64,000 nt of DNA, taken from contig CANMSO010000004.1 in NCBI GenBank assembly GCA_947500545.1, positions 186,001 to 250,000 on the forward strand, given 5' to 3'. Source of the DNA: an uncultured Aquimarina sp. Lineage in GTDB: Bacteria > Bacteroidota > Bacteroidia > Flavobacteriales > Flavobacteriaceae. Under the pieces are notes generated by a model. It saw only the letters and a program-made list of their open reading frames with translations, ran no database searches and had not been told where the DNA came from. Shown piece by piece: positions 29,829 to 37,675 of the stretch (positions are counted from its first letter, which is position 1; each line of letters opens with the position of its first letter). The position numbers were made by a program, and so were the translations under genes.

Positions 29829-30260
29829 ATGAAAAAAATATTTACACTTTTATTTCTACTCATATTGAGTTTTTATGGATTCTCTCAAAATAATCCTAAA
29901 TTAAATTCAGTAGAGGATTGTGAGCAATTTGACGTTTTTTTAAAAACAGAAGTTCAAGAAAAATTGAAAAGAATTTTGTTCTTCGAAACACACGATAAAA
30001 AAATAAAAACTATTGACCGTATTCTAGATTCTGATTCAAATATAATATTGCAACGAGTTACTAAATCTATAGAGTCAGGAGATACTTGGAGGTTCAAAAT
30101 CTTTAATCGACTCAAAATAGAAGGGAATGAAATAATTGAATATCGGATAAATAAAAATTCTGATAACGGAAAGGCTATCAGTTATAATAAATGCGGAGAA
30201 AAAATCGGAGAAAAAAATTTGGAATCCAGTATCATATTTAGCAAGTTTATGCATAAGTAA
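29829..30260 (+). CDS. Cassette 4: small secreted protein, unknown
   Basis: 143 residues with a signal peptide ending 'YGFSQ'. The mature part is charged, with no recognised motif. The start codon is only 18 bp after the cassette boundary. Cassette 29812-30428, with perfect 10-bp end complementarity (GTTGGCAGTA). Confidence 0.7.
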   Translation: MKKIFTLLFLLILSFYGFSQNNPKLNSVEDCEQFDVFLKTEVQEKLKRILFFETHDKKIKTIDRILDSDSNIILQRVTKSIESGDTWRFKIFNRLKIEGNEIIEYRINKNSDNGKAISYNKCGEKIGEKNLESSIIFSKFMHK

Positions 30261-30267
30261 AAACTAC

Positions 30268-30434
30268 TGCCAACACCAAGTATGTGATCATAGCGGTTAA
30301 GTGACAACCTAAAGGTTCTTGTATATTTGCTATGGCGCAAAGATTTTAGAGTAAAAAGTTATAAAATCTGCGCAGTTTTGTCGTTGGCAAGGTAACATTT
30401 TGCTCTGCTACGACACATACTTATAACGTTAGCA
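30268..30434 (+). repeat. attC-4 (family A variant, 167 bp)
   Basis: Inverse core TGCCAAC, core G30428^TTAGCA. Both arms carry compensating changes relative to attC-2 ('AAGTATGTGATCATAG' with 'CTACGACACATACTTA'), so the stem is conserved despite sequence change. Confidence 0.85.
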
Positions 30435-30466
30435 AACATTAGTATTATGTATTCAAAAACATCCTC

Positions 30467-30904
30467 ATGAAACTATTAAAAATAATTGCATTAATATTCA
30501 TAATTTTGGCTCTTACGCTCGGAGTTTTATTTTATTTAGAAATTGAATTTCCTGTGGGTATAGAAGCCTATTTTAAAAAAGAATATTATACCCAATTCGG
30601 CCCTTTAGCGATTAGCATTGAGCTTTTGATTGCGGGCATTTATCTCTTTAAAAGACATGTAAACGCTAATTTTACTTTAGCATTATTTGGGTTTACCGTT
30701 CTATTAGATTCTATTTTTAATATGCTAGGACTTTTTTCAAGCATGTTACCAATCTACGCAATGATACTCTTTATTTGCTGCGCTTTATTATCACTTTGGT
30801 TAGCTTTTACGGATACTTTTAAACTTGGACGGATTTCAATTATTGGAGCTTTGATGAGTTTCATTATTGGAAATACTGTAGAACTCTTTTTTAATTATTG
30901 GTGA
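30467..30904 (+). CDS. Cassette 5: four-helix membrane protein, unknown
   Basis: 145 residues with four hydrophobic helices (about 5-24, 44-62, 67-88, 95-140). No family recognised. Cassette 30429-31086; the end pair GTTAGCAAAC and GTTTGCTAAC is perfect. Confidence 0.7.
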   Translation: MKLLKIIALIFIILALTLGVLFYLEIEFPVGIEAYFKKEYYTQFGPLAISIELLIAGIYLFKRHVNANFTLALFGFTVLLDSIFNMLGLFSSMLPIYAMILFICCALLSLWLAFTDTFKLGRISIIGALMSFIIGNTVELFFNYW

Positions 30905-30958
30905 AAACGGATTTTACCAATATCTTGGATCTCTGTAAACCGGAAACAATTAAACGTT

Positions 30959-31092
30959 TGCTAACAACGTGTATAATTAATTGCTTGGGTCTGTTTGTAC
31001 TCGGAAAATCCTACGGATTTTCTCTACGTTCGGTTTCCTTTTGCTAAATTAGTTACTGAACCACGTAACTAACCAGACACAAACCGTTAGGC
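30959..31092 (+). repeat. attC-5 (family C, 134 bp)
   Basis: Inverse core TGCTAAC, core G31086^TTAGGC. Family C arms are 'CGTGTATAATTAATTGC' and 'GTAACTAACCAGACACAAACCGTT'. The centre has an 'AAAATCCTACGGATTTT' hairpin. Confidence 0.83.
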
Positions 31093-31152
31093 GCAATGTA
31101 ATAAAACTATTAGCTCTTCGTCTTCCATTAACAAACCAATCTGAAAGTTCAA

Positions 31153-32007
31153 ATGCAAGAAAATTTAACAGACCGAAAAAAAACTTGGAATACAATCTTT
31201 ATTTTCCTTGCTATTGTTACAGTTATGAGTTCTCTATTTCATTATGCGATAGTTAATTTATATCCATCACGAATATATATTGGCGGATTAATGTGGTGTC
31301 CAGCAATAGCTACAATAATAACATTAAAAATAAAAGGACGTTCTATTTCCGCTCTAAATTGGAATTGGGGAAATTGGAAATATATTAGATTGTCCTATTT
31401 CATTCCTGCTTTATATGGTTTAATAACTTATATGTTAATCTGGATTTTCGGATTTGGAAGTTTTGCTAATAAGGAAGTAATTTCTGATTGGGCTAAAGAA
31501 CTTGGATTGGTTGGAATAGGAACTTTAAACACAACATCTTCAATAATTATAGCTGTAATATTATTAGGAAGTGTTGAAGTTATAAGAGCATCAGCAACAA
31601 CATTAGGAGAAGAGATTGGATGGAGAGGTTTCTTTATCTATGAATTAAAAAAGGTTCTTTCTTTTTCAGGTGTTTCCATTTTTAGTGGAATAGTTTGGGC
31701 ATCTTGGCATTGGCCATTAATTGTATATTACGGAAATAATGTAACATTAGAATTGGCAACATTTTATGTGGTCATTATATCAATGTCATTCATTATGACT
31801 TATTACACTTTTAAATCTAAAAGTTTATGGCCAGCGGTAATTTTTCACGCAGTAAGCAATGTGTATATTCAAAAAATATTACCCGAATTAACAATTAAAA
31901 ATGAAGGAACGGAACACTGGCTTGGTGAAAACGGAATTATGTTTGCGATTGTGACTTTTGTTTTCGGAATTTATTATTGGAGAAAAGGAATCAAGGAAAA
32001 AATATGA
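31153..32007 (+). CDS. Cassette 6: CPBP intramembrane metalloprotease
   Basis: 284 residues with seven or eight membrane helices. The CPBP/Abi motifs are present: 'GEEIGWRGFF' (EExxxR), then 'WASWHWPL' and 'FHAVSN' supplying His ligands. The family includes Rce1-like proteases and bacteriocin-immunity proteins. Cassette 31087-32211; the end pair GTTAGGCGC and GCGCCTAAC is perfect. One of three CPBP genes in the array. Confidence 0.87.
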   Translation: MQENLTDRKKTWNTIFIFLAIVTVMSSLFHYAIVNLYPSRIYIGGLMWCPAIATIITLKIKGRSISALNWNWGNWKYIRLSYFIPALYGLITYMLIWIFGFGSFANKEVISDWAKELGLVGIGTLNTTSSIIIAVILLGSVEVIRASATTLGEEIGWRGFFIYELKKVLSFSGVSIFSGIVWASWHWPLIVYYGNNVTLELATFYVVIISMSFIMTYYTFKSKSLWPAVIFHAVSNVYIQKILPELTIKNEGTEHWLGENGIMFAIVTFVFGIYYWRKGIKEKI

Positions 32008-32021
32008 GCGAAAAACACAGC

Positions 32022-32217
32022 GCCTAACAGTGTATAAAAAACATAGGGCGTTTGTGCTTAATCGAAAGATATGTGTTTGTTTACAAAGTCCGCTAAATAT
32101 AAAATTTGGCGTTTATAGAAGAAAAGATAAAAGCAAAATATTTATATTTAGCTAAGTAATAAACCGAAACGATAGTGCTTATAACCTGCCCTACGTTTCT
32201 TATACTGAACGTTGTAG
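32022..32217 (+). repeat. attC-6 (family D, 196 bp)
   Basis: Inverse core GCCTAAC, core G32211^TTGTAG. Arms 'GTGTATAAAAAACATAGGGCG' and 'GCCCTACGTTTCTTATACTG'. The large central part, with 'AAGTCCGC', is shared with families E and C-like variants. Confidence 0.83.
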
Positions 32218-32232
32218 CACATTGACAAAAGA

Positions 32233-32607
32233 ATGAAATTTAAAATTGTTTTACTCGGACTTATAATCTGTACGCAAATACAAGCTCAAAATTCTGAAAG
32301 ACGAATTATGGGAAAAGAATATGCCGAAAAACATCTAATGTTAGCGTTAAAAAATAATGCTGACAGAACTAAAATGAATGAAAAGCTAATTCTCAAAGAA
32401 GCAAATGCGATTAAATATGCAGAACTGATTTTGTTTGAAAAATATAAAAAAGATAATATTGAGTTTCAAAAACCATATCAAGTTTATTTAATTGATGACT
32501 ATTGGGTTATATATGGTACACTCCCAAAAAATTATAAAGGAGGTGTCTTTTCAATAGTATTTGACTCTTGGAACGGAAAAATACTGAGACTAACTCACGG
32601 AAAATAA
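32233..32607 (+). CDS. Cassette 7: NTF2-fold immunity-like (YbbC/YhhH) protein
   Basis: 124 residues with a signal peptide ending 'IQAQ'. The 'PYQVYLIDDYWVIYGTLPK' and 'GGVFSIVFDSWNGKI' segments match the small NTF2-fold immunity domain family (YbbC/YhhH). Family members are linked to polymorphic toxin systems, but no toxin gene is adjacent here, so an orphan immunity role is only a hypothesis. Cassette 32212-32778. Confidence 0.75.
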   Translation: MKFKIVLLGLIICTQIQAQNSERRIMGKEYAEKHLMLALKNNADRTKMNEKLILKEANAIKYAELILFEKYKKDNIEFQKPYQVYLIDDYWVIYGTLPKNYKGGVFSIVFDSWNGKILRLTHGK

Positions 32608-32613
32608 AACGTG

Positions 32614-32784
32614 TCCTAACACGATATATGTGATCATAGCTGTTTAGTGCTAAATCGAATGGTTCTTGTATATTTATGATGGCGCAATGCTTGCAGAAAG
32701 TAAAAGTTAGCAACCAATGCGCAGAAAAACCAAAAAACAAGGTAACATTTTGCCCTGCTACGACACATATATTAAATGTTGTAA
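32614..32784 (+). repeat. attC-7 (family A, 171 bp)
   Basis: Inverse core TCCTAAC, core G32778^TTGTAA. The base before the core is T rather than C (ATGTT instead of ACGTT), unlike other family A copies. Confidence 0.84.
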
Positions 32785-32801
32785 ACCATAAAAATAAAAA
32801 C

Positions 32802-33473
32802 TTGATCAGAATACTGACTTTATCAATTTTACTCACACTAAATTTTATTGCATTAGGGCAGGATAAAATGATTGTGGATAAGCAAACTAATACTCTTTCA
32901 TCGTTTATTGGATATAGTGAATATATAACCAATCTTGATAAAGTTCCTAAAAACATTAAAAGCAACTTGAAAGAATATTTAAAACTTGTACTGGGCGAAA
33001 TGTGCAAAAAAGTAAAATTTGTTGACGGATATATTTCAGATCTTGATGGATATTTTAAGGAAAACCCTCAAACTTATAACCGTGGATGGATTGCAACTAA
33101 ATATCAATTTATCTACAGTCTTTCTTATAATGAAATAGGAATAAAAAACTATTTCATAAAAATTGATATAGATAATTTTGGGCAAATTTTAAATAGTAAT
33201 TGGCCAAAGGAACACTATAATGACAGCTCTTATTTTAAAAATAGAAGTATTGTCCTAAACGAAGCAATAAAATGGGCTAAACGTAATAATATTTTCTCGG
33301 ACGAATTTGAAACGGACCTTAAGTATCATAAAAAGTTAGATAAGTTATGCTGGGTATTTAAATTTGCCATATCTCAAATGGAGAATCGTAAAACTTTTAG
33401 TATAGTTGAAATTGATTGGAAAGACAACTCTGTTATTGACGAATATACAGAAGTAAGTACAACTGTTTACTAA
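32802..33473 (+). CDS. Cassette 8: secreted protein, unknown, TTG start
   Basis: The frame is open back into attC-7, but the signal peptide begins at TTG 32802 ('LIRILTLSILLTLNFIALGQ', first residue read as Met), giving 223 residues. No ATG serves that signal peptide. The mature domain is not recognised. Cassette 32779-33681; the end pair GTTGTAAACC and GGTTTACAAC is perfect. Confidence 0.65.
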   Translation: MIRILTLSILLTLNFIALGQDKMIVDKQTNTLSSFIGYSEYITNLDKVPKNIKSNLKEYLKLVLGEMCKKVKFVDGYISDLDGYFKENPQTYNRGWIATKYQFIYSLSYNEIGIKNYFIKIDIDNFGQILNSNWPKEHYNDSSYFKNRSIVLNEAIKWAKRNNIFSDEFETDLKYHKKLDKLCWVFKFAISQMENRKTFSIVEIDWKDNSVIDEYTEVSTTVY

Positions 33474-33485
33474 AAAAAATACGGT

Positions 33486-33687
33486 TTACAACATTATATA
33501 TAAAATCAGAGCAAAGTTCAGTGCTAGATCGAAAAGGTAATTTCCTTTTTTGCGGTGGCGCTAGATTTTTATAAATTAAACCTGCCTACCTGGCGGATGG
33601 CAGGCAAGCAAGAAATAAAAATGCGCGGATAGATCAATTGGTTCTGGCTTACTTGCCCTGCTACGACACATATATTAAACGTTGTGT
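33486..33687 (+). repeat. attC-8 (chimeric B/A, 202 bp)
   Basis: The left arm is family B ('TATATAAAATCAGAGCAAAG'). The right arm is family A ('CTGCTACGACACATATATTA'), so the inner arms no longer pair well. The outer 10-bp pair is still perfect. A GC-rich insert lies at 33581-33607. Core G33681^TTGTGT. Confidence 0.82.
33581..33607. repeat. GC-rich mini-palindrome inserted in attC-8
   Basis: CCTGCC and GGCAGG flank a short loop. The segment is absent from the related attC-3 and attC-19, so it looks like a small insertion. Similar inserts lie at 57351-57371 and, more weakly, 37523-37534. Confidence 0.6.
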
Positions 33688-33760
33688 GTAATGTTGAAAA
33701 AAATAGTGATAAAACAGTAACAAACAAATTTTTAATTTGTCTTTAGAGAAAATATACTTT

Positions 33761-34846
33761 ATGAGAATTAAAAGGTTGTTAAAGAAAATTCTTGCGGTTT
33801 TATTATTGCTGGTAGTTTTTGTATTAGTTTACAGTCTTATTCCTAGGGTTCGCAATTCCGACCCTGAATTTCAAACAGAATTAGATTATGGTGAACCAGT
33901 TGTAAAAGAAATCGAGGATATTTTAACACCAGAAGAAGAACCAAAGAGAATAAGGTCTATAGTTATTCTTCAAGATGAAAAAGTAGTTTACGAATACGGT
34001 CCAGTAGACAAAATTATGAATACAGCTTCCATACGCAAATCCATTCTAGGGCTATTGTATGGAATAGCAGTTGATAAAGGATTGGTAAATATTAAAAAGA
34101 CTCTTGCTGAACTGAAAATTGATGAATTAATGCCTTTAACAAATCAAGAGAAAACAGCTTCCATAGAACATTTATTAATGTTTAAATCTGGAATTTATTT
34201 GCCATCTCAAGGAGAACACGATTCACAGATAACTGATAAACCTAGGAGAGAAAGTTATAAACCTGGTGATTATTTTTTCTCAAATAATTTTGATGCAAAC
34301 GCTTTAGGCACAATATTTATGCAAGAAACTGGAATGTCTATCGGAAAATTTATGGAAGAGCATTTGGCTAAACCAATGGGGTTACAAGATTTTTCAGAAC
34401 ATAATGTAATAGTAGGAGATCCATGGTTTTGGCCAAAGAAAAAATCAAAACATAAGCAATACTACGTTTACTTGAGTACAAGAGATTTGGCTAGAATTGG
34501 TGCAATGGTTTCAAATGAAGGTCGTTGGAATGAAAAGCAAATAGTTTCTAAAAACTGGATAAATAAAAGCATTACTTCTTACAGTAAGCTTAAGGAAAAT
34601 CATATAAACTATGGCCGTTATGATGGTTTCGGCTATCAATGGTGGATTGCATCTGACACTAATACTGTATGGGCAGATGGTTATGGGGAGAGGTTTTTGA
34701 TAATTAACCCGAATCAAAATTTAACTTTGGTAGAGCAGAACTTTACTGGCAATTCATTTTTGACCACTGGGTTATGGTTAATGAACAGAAATATGGATTC
34801 AGGTTTAGAAAATCTAATAAAGGCACATCAGATGATGACTGAATAG
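33761..34846 (+). CDS. Cassette 9: beta-lactamase-family serine hydrolase
   Basis: 361 residues from the ATG at 33761; the longer reading starts at TTG. An N-terminal membrane anchor (about 7-25) is followed by a serine hydrolase domain. The nucleophile motif S-x-x-K is 'SIRK', and a Y/F-S-N-like motif is 'FFSNNFDANAL'. The 'WADGYGER' end is typical of 6-aminohexanoate-oligomer hydrolase-type members. Substrate unknown. Cassette 33682-34921, with perfect end pair GTTGTGTGTA. Confidence 0.85.
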   Translation: MRIKRLLKKILAVLLLLVVFVLVYSLIPRVRNSDPEFQTELDYGEPVVKEIEDILTPEEEPKRIRSIVILQDEKVVYEYGPVDKIMNTASIRKSILGLLYGIAVDKGLVNIKKTLAELKIDELMPLTNQEKTASIEHLLMFKSGIYLPSQGEHDSQITDKPRRESYKPGDYFFSNNFDANALGTIFMQETGMSIGKFMEEHLAKPMGLQDFSEHNVIVGDPWFWPKKKSKHKQYYVYLSTRDLARIGAMVSNEGRWNEKQIVSKNWINKSITSYSKLKENHINYGRYDGFGYQWWIASDTNTVWADGYGERFLIINPNQNLTLVEQNFTGNSFLTTGLWLMNRNMDSGLENLIKAHQMMTE

Positions 34847-34859
34847 AATTAAAAACTAC

Positions 34860-34927
34860 ACACAACAATTTGTATATTGCATAAGCTCCCTTCGGGAAGC
34901 AAACGCAACATAAAAGAGACGTTGGCA
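34860..34927 (+). repeat. attC-9 (family F, 68 bp)
   Basis: Inverse core ACACAAC, core G34921^TTGGCA. A short hairpin of the classic ~60-bp size, with inner stem 'GCTCCCTTCGGGAAGC'. Its only close relative here is attC-18. Confidence 0.83.
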
Positions 34928-34948
34928 GTAATGTGAAAAAACGCAAGA

Positions 34949-35353
34949 ATGACATTTTACGAAAAAGAAATTAATAGAATAAATGGCATTATTTACTCAA
35001 ACCAAGAGCAAATTGAAACTGTAATTGGAGTTAAAAGTTATATTGACAATAACTATGAAAATGATTTGAATTTGGATTTGTTATCTCGTTTTCGCTTTAT
35101 ATCCAAATATCATATGTTACGATTATTCAAAAAACATTATGGTCTTACACCTAGACAGTACTTAATAGACAAACGAATTGAAAAATCTAAAGAACAGCTG
35201 ATAAATGGAATGTCGGTAACTGAAACCTGTTTTGCCGTTGGATTTGAAAGTTTAGGTTCGTTTAGCACTTTATTTAAAACTAAAACAGGAAAATCACCAA
35301 GTGAATTTCAAAATGAGCAACTTTCAAGAAGCAAATTATATTCAGAGTTCTGA
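34949..35353 (+). CDS. Cassette 10, gene 1: AraC-type DNA-binding protein
   Basis: 134 residues, made of little more than the two-HTH AraC domain ('NLDLLSRFRFISKYHMLRLF' and 'TETCFAVGFESLGSFSTLFK'), with a short N-terminal stretch and no sensor domain. It is followed 29 bp later by a VOC-family gene in the same cassette, which is its most likely target or partner. Confidence 0.87.
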   Translation: MTFYEKEINRINGIIYSNQEQIETVIGVKSYIDNNYENDLNLDLLSRFRFISKYHMLRLFKKHYGLTPRQYLIDKRIEKSKEQLINGMSVTETCFAVGFESLGSFSTLFKTKTGKSPSEFQNEQLSRSKLYSEF

Positions 35354-35382
35354 ACTTTGGAGAATAATAAAAAATATCAAAG

Positions 35383-35778
35383 ATGAAAGTAACACTAATT
35401 AGCATTCCCGTTCAAGACCAAGAAAAAGCAGTAAAATTTTATACAGAAATACTTGGTTTCATAATAAAGAAAGACAAACCTTTAGAAGGAGGAAATAGAT
35501 GGGTGGCTCTTGTTTCACCAGAATGGCAGGATGGGCCAGAATTGTTGTTAGAACCAGGACCAAATCATTTTGAGCCTTGCAAAGTTTTTCAGGACGCATT
35601 AATGGGAGCAGGAATTCCGTGGACTCAATTTAATGTTGATAATGTTGATGCAGAATATGATAAATTGACGAAACTTGGAGTAGAATTCAGTGTAAAACCA
35701 TCTAAAATGGGAACGTGGAAATATGCAGTCTTTAACGATACCTGCGGAAATAATATTGAACTCGTAGAAGAGTTATAA
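35383..35778 (+). CDS. Cassette 10, gene 2: VOC/glyoxalase-like protein
   Basis: 131 residues with the vicinal-oxygen-chelate fold: 'SIPVQDQEKAVKFYTEILGF' at the N-terminus and the metal-site Glu in 'GNNIELVEEL'. Members are metal-dependent isomerases, dioxygenases or drug-binding resistance proteins. With the AraC gene it forms a regulator-enzyme pair in one cassette (34922-35913; perfect end pair GTTGGCAGTA). Confidence 0.87.
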   Translation: MKVTLISIPVQDQEKAVKFYTEILGFIIKKDKPLEGGNRWVALVSPEWQDGPELLLEPGPNHFEPCKVFQDALMGAGIPWTQFNVDNVDAEYDKLTKLGVEFSVKPSKMGTWKYAVFNDTCGNNIELVEEL

Positions 35779-35787
35779 AAACACTAC

Positions 35788-35919
35788 TGCCAACACCGTG
35801 TATAATTCATTGCCAGTACTCGTCTACATTCGAAAATCCTCGCGGATTTTCTATTCGGTTTGTTATTTGCTAATTTAGTTGCTCAACCACGCAACTAACC
35901 ATACACGAACACGTTGGCA
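35788..35919 (+). repeat. attC-10 (family C, 132 bp)
   Basis: Inverse core TGCCAAC, core G35913^TTGGCA. Arms 'CGTGTATAATTCATTGC' and 'GCAACTAACCATACACGAAC'; central 'AAAATCCTCGCGGATTTT' hairpin. Confidence 0.86.
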
Positions 35920-35937
35920 TGCATTAAAAGAATGTTT

Positions 35938-37431
35938 ATGAAAAAAACCATATTACTAATAATTATAATACAGGCATTCTCTTGTCAAGAGAAAAAAGAA
36001 CAATTAAATCTTACTGAAGGTCTGTACATATCAAACGCTACTATAATCTCAACAGAGGATGGAAATTATAACCCGTATATTGGTCATTTAGTGGTCGAAA
36101 AAGATAAAATCGTTTATATAGACAAGAATGAACCAAGTATAAGCGGAACATTTGATCAGATTGATGCAACTGGAAAATTCGTAATTCCAGGGTTAATTGA
36201 TAGTCATGTTCATGTTACAGATGTACAAGGAATGCTTGCTCATCATATAAAAAAGTACCCTGAATTAGCCAAAGAATTTAATAACCAAATGCCTAGAAGT
36301 TATTTATACTATGGCTTTACCACTATCATTAATCTTGGGGGTATATCAGATGAACGAATCAATTCTTTTAACATGCAACCATTAAAACCCGATTTATATC
36401 ATATTGGATATTCAGGAGCTACGATTGCAAATGGTTACCCAATGATTTATACACCTGAAGAATTTCGATTTGAAATTGAGCCAAATTTCATATACGTGGA
36501 AAGTCAGGCGGAGAATATTCCAGATAAGTATAACCCAGCCGACCATACACCCAAAGCAGTGGTTAATCGTATTAAAAATTCTGGGGCTATTGCTGTAAAA
36601 TCTTATTATGAGTCAGGTTTTGGACGCATGTCCAATTTACCTTTACCAACTAAAAGTATTATGAATGAATTACTTAACGAGTCACATGCAAATGGGCTTG
36701 TTCTAACGGTTCATGCTAATTCACTTGAAGGACATTCTTTTTTGGCTGACGTAGGGGTAGATATTTTAGCGCACGGACTATGGAACTGGGAAAAGTATAA
36801 AGATGTACCAACGGACTCTCTTCCATTAGAAATAAAAGAAACGTTGGATTTACAAATTCAAAAACAAATAGGCTATACTCCCACATTAACAGTCATTGAA
36901 GGAGAGGAAGCTTTGGTTGATACTAAATTTATTAATCAGCCTGCCTTAAAAAAAGTGGTTCCTAAAAATTTACTTGAATGGTATAAAACGGAAGAAGCAC
37001 AATGGTTCGCCAAAGACCTTTTTAGTGAATCTAATGTAGAAGAGGTACATAAAATCTATGGAAATGTACAAGCTCATGCAATGCTAGTTTTAAAATATCT
37101 TTCTGACAATAATGGTCTAATTCTATTTGGTACAGATACGCCATCTGGCCCAATTTATGCTAATCAACCTGGTCATAATGGATATTGGGAACTTAAATTA
37201 ATGAAAAAGGCAGAAGTTCCTTTAAATAAAATTCTTGCATCTGCTACAATTAATAATGCCAAAGCTTTTCATTTAGATTCTTCTCTCGGTTCATTGGCTA
37301 TCGGAAAAAAGGCTAATATAATTATGATGACTAAAAACCCTTTAATGGATATTGAAGCATATGATGCTATAGAAAAAGTTGTTATTGGAGGTGAAGTTAT
37401 AAAAAGAGAAGATTTAGAAGTAAAAGAATAA
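35938..37431 (+). CDS. Cassette 11: amidohydrolase-family lipoprotein
   Basis: 497 residues from the ATG at 35938. The lipobox is 'IIQAFSCQEKK'. The amidohydrolase core shows H-x-H ('IDSHVHV'), a candidate metal-bridging Lys ('AVKSYYES'), His ligands in 'VHANS' and 'AHGLW', and the Asp in 'FGTDTP'. The enzyme is probably a periplasmic or surface hydrolase of a cyclic amide or peptide. Related to the cassette 29 enzyme. Cassette 35914-37651. Confidence 0.87.
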   Translation: MKKTILLIIIIQAFSCQEKKEQLNLTEGLYISNATIISTEDGNYNPYIGHLVVEKDKIVYIDKNEPSISGTFDQIDATGKFVIPGLIDSHVHVTDVQGMLAHHIKKYPELAKEFNNQMPRSYLYYGFTTIINLGGISDERINSFNMQPLKPDLYHIGYSGATIANGYPMIYTPEEFRFEIEPNFIYVESQAENIPDKYNPADHTPKAVVNRIKNSGAIAVKSYYESGFGRMSNLPLPTKSIMNELLNESHANGLVLTVHANSLEGHSFLADVGVDILAHGLWNWEKYKDVPTDSLPLEIKETLDLQIQKQIGYTPTLTVIEGEEALVDTKFINQPALKKVVPKNLLEWYKTEEAQWFAKDLFSESNVEEVHKIYGNVQAHAMLVLKYLSDNNGLILFGTDTPSGPIYANQPGHNGYWELKLMKKAEVPLNKILASATINNAKAFHLDSSLGSLAIGKKANIIMMTKNPLMDIEAYDAIEKVVIGGEVIKREDLEVKE

Positions 37432-37436
37432 CGACA

Positions 37437-37657
37437 TGCCAACAATAGCTATAATTAATACGGGCTTTCGACTTAACCAAGAGTTTAGTGCTTTTAACCA
37501 AGTCCGACAAATCTTTTTGATTACCCGGCAGGGAAATTTAAAATAAATTTGGCTTTATAAAGAAAAAGATAAAACAAAATAAAAAGTTTTGGCTAAGTGT
37601 AAATCCGAAGGTTCAGTACTATTAACTCTCGCACTTATCATAGCCGAGACGTTATAC
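37437..37657 (+). repeat. attC-11 (family E, 221 bp)
   Basis: Inverse core TGCCAAC, core G37651^TTATAC. The longest attC here. Arms 'AGCTATAATTAATACGGGC' and 'CTCGCACTTATCATAGC'. A GC-rich segment (37523-37534, 'ACCCGGCAGGGA') interrupts the central AT-rich part. Confidence 0.83.
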
Positions 37658-37675
37658 CACATTAGAACAATTTAA

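Noticed and set aside
31958..32155. Open frame of 65 codons across the CPBP end and attC-6
   Set aside because: It overlaps the CPBP gene in another frame and continues into the repeat; no support as a protein.
32676..32801. N-terminal extension of the cassette 8 protein
   Set aside because: These codons translate attC-7. The signal peptide begins at TTG 32802.
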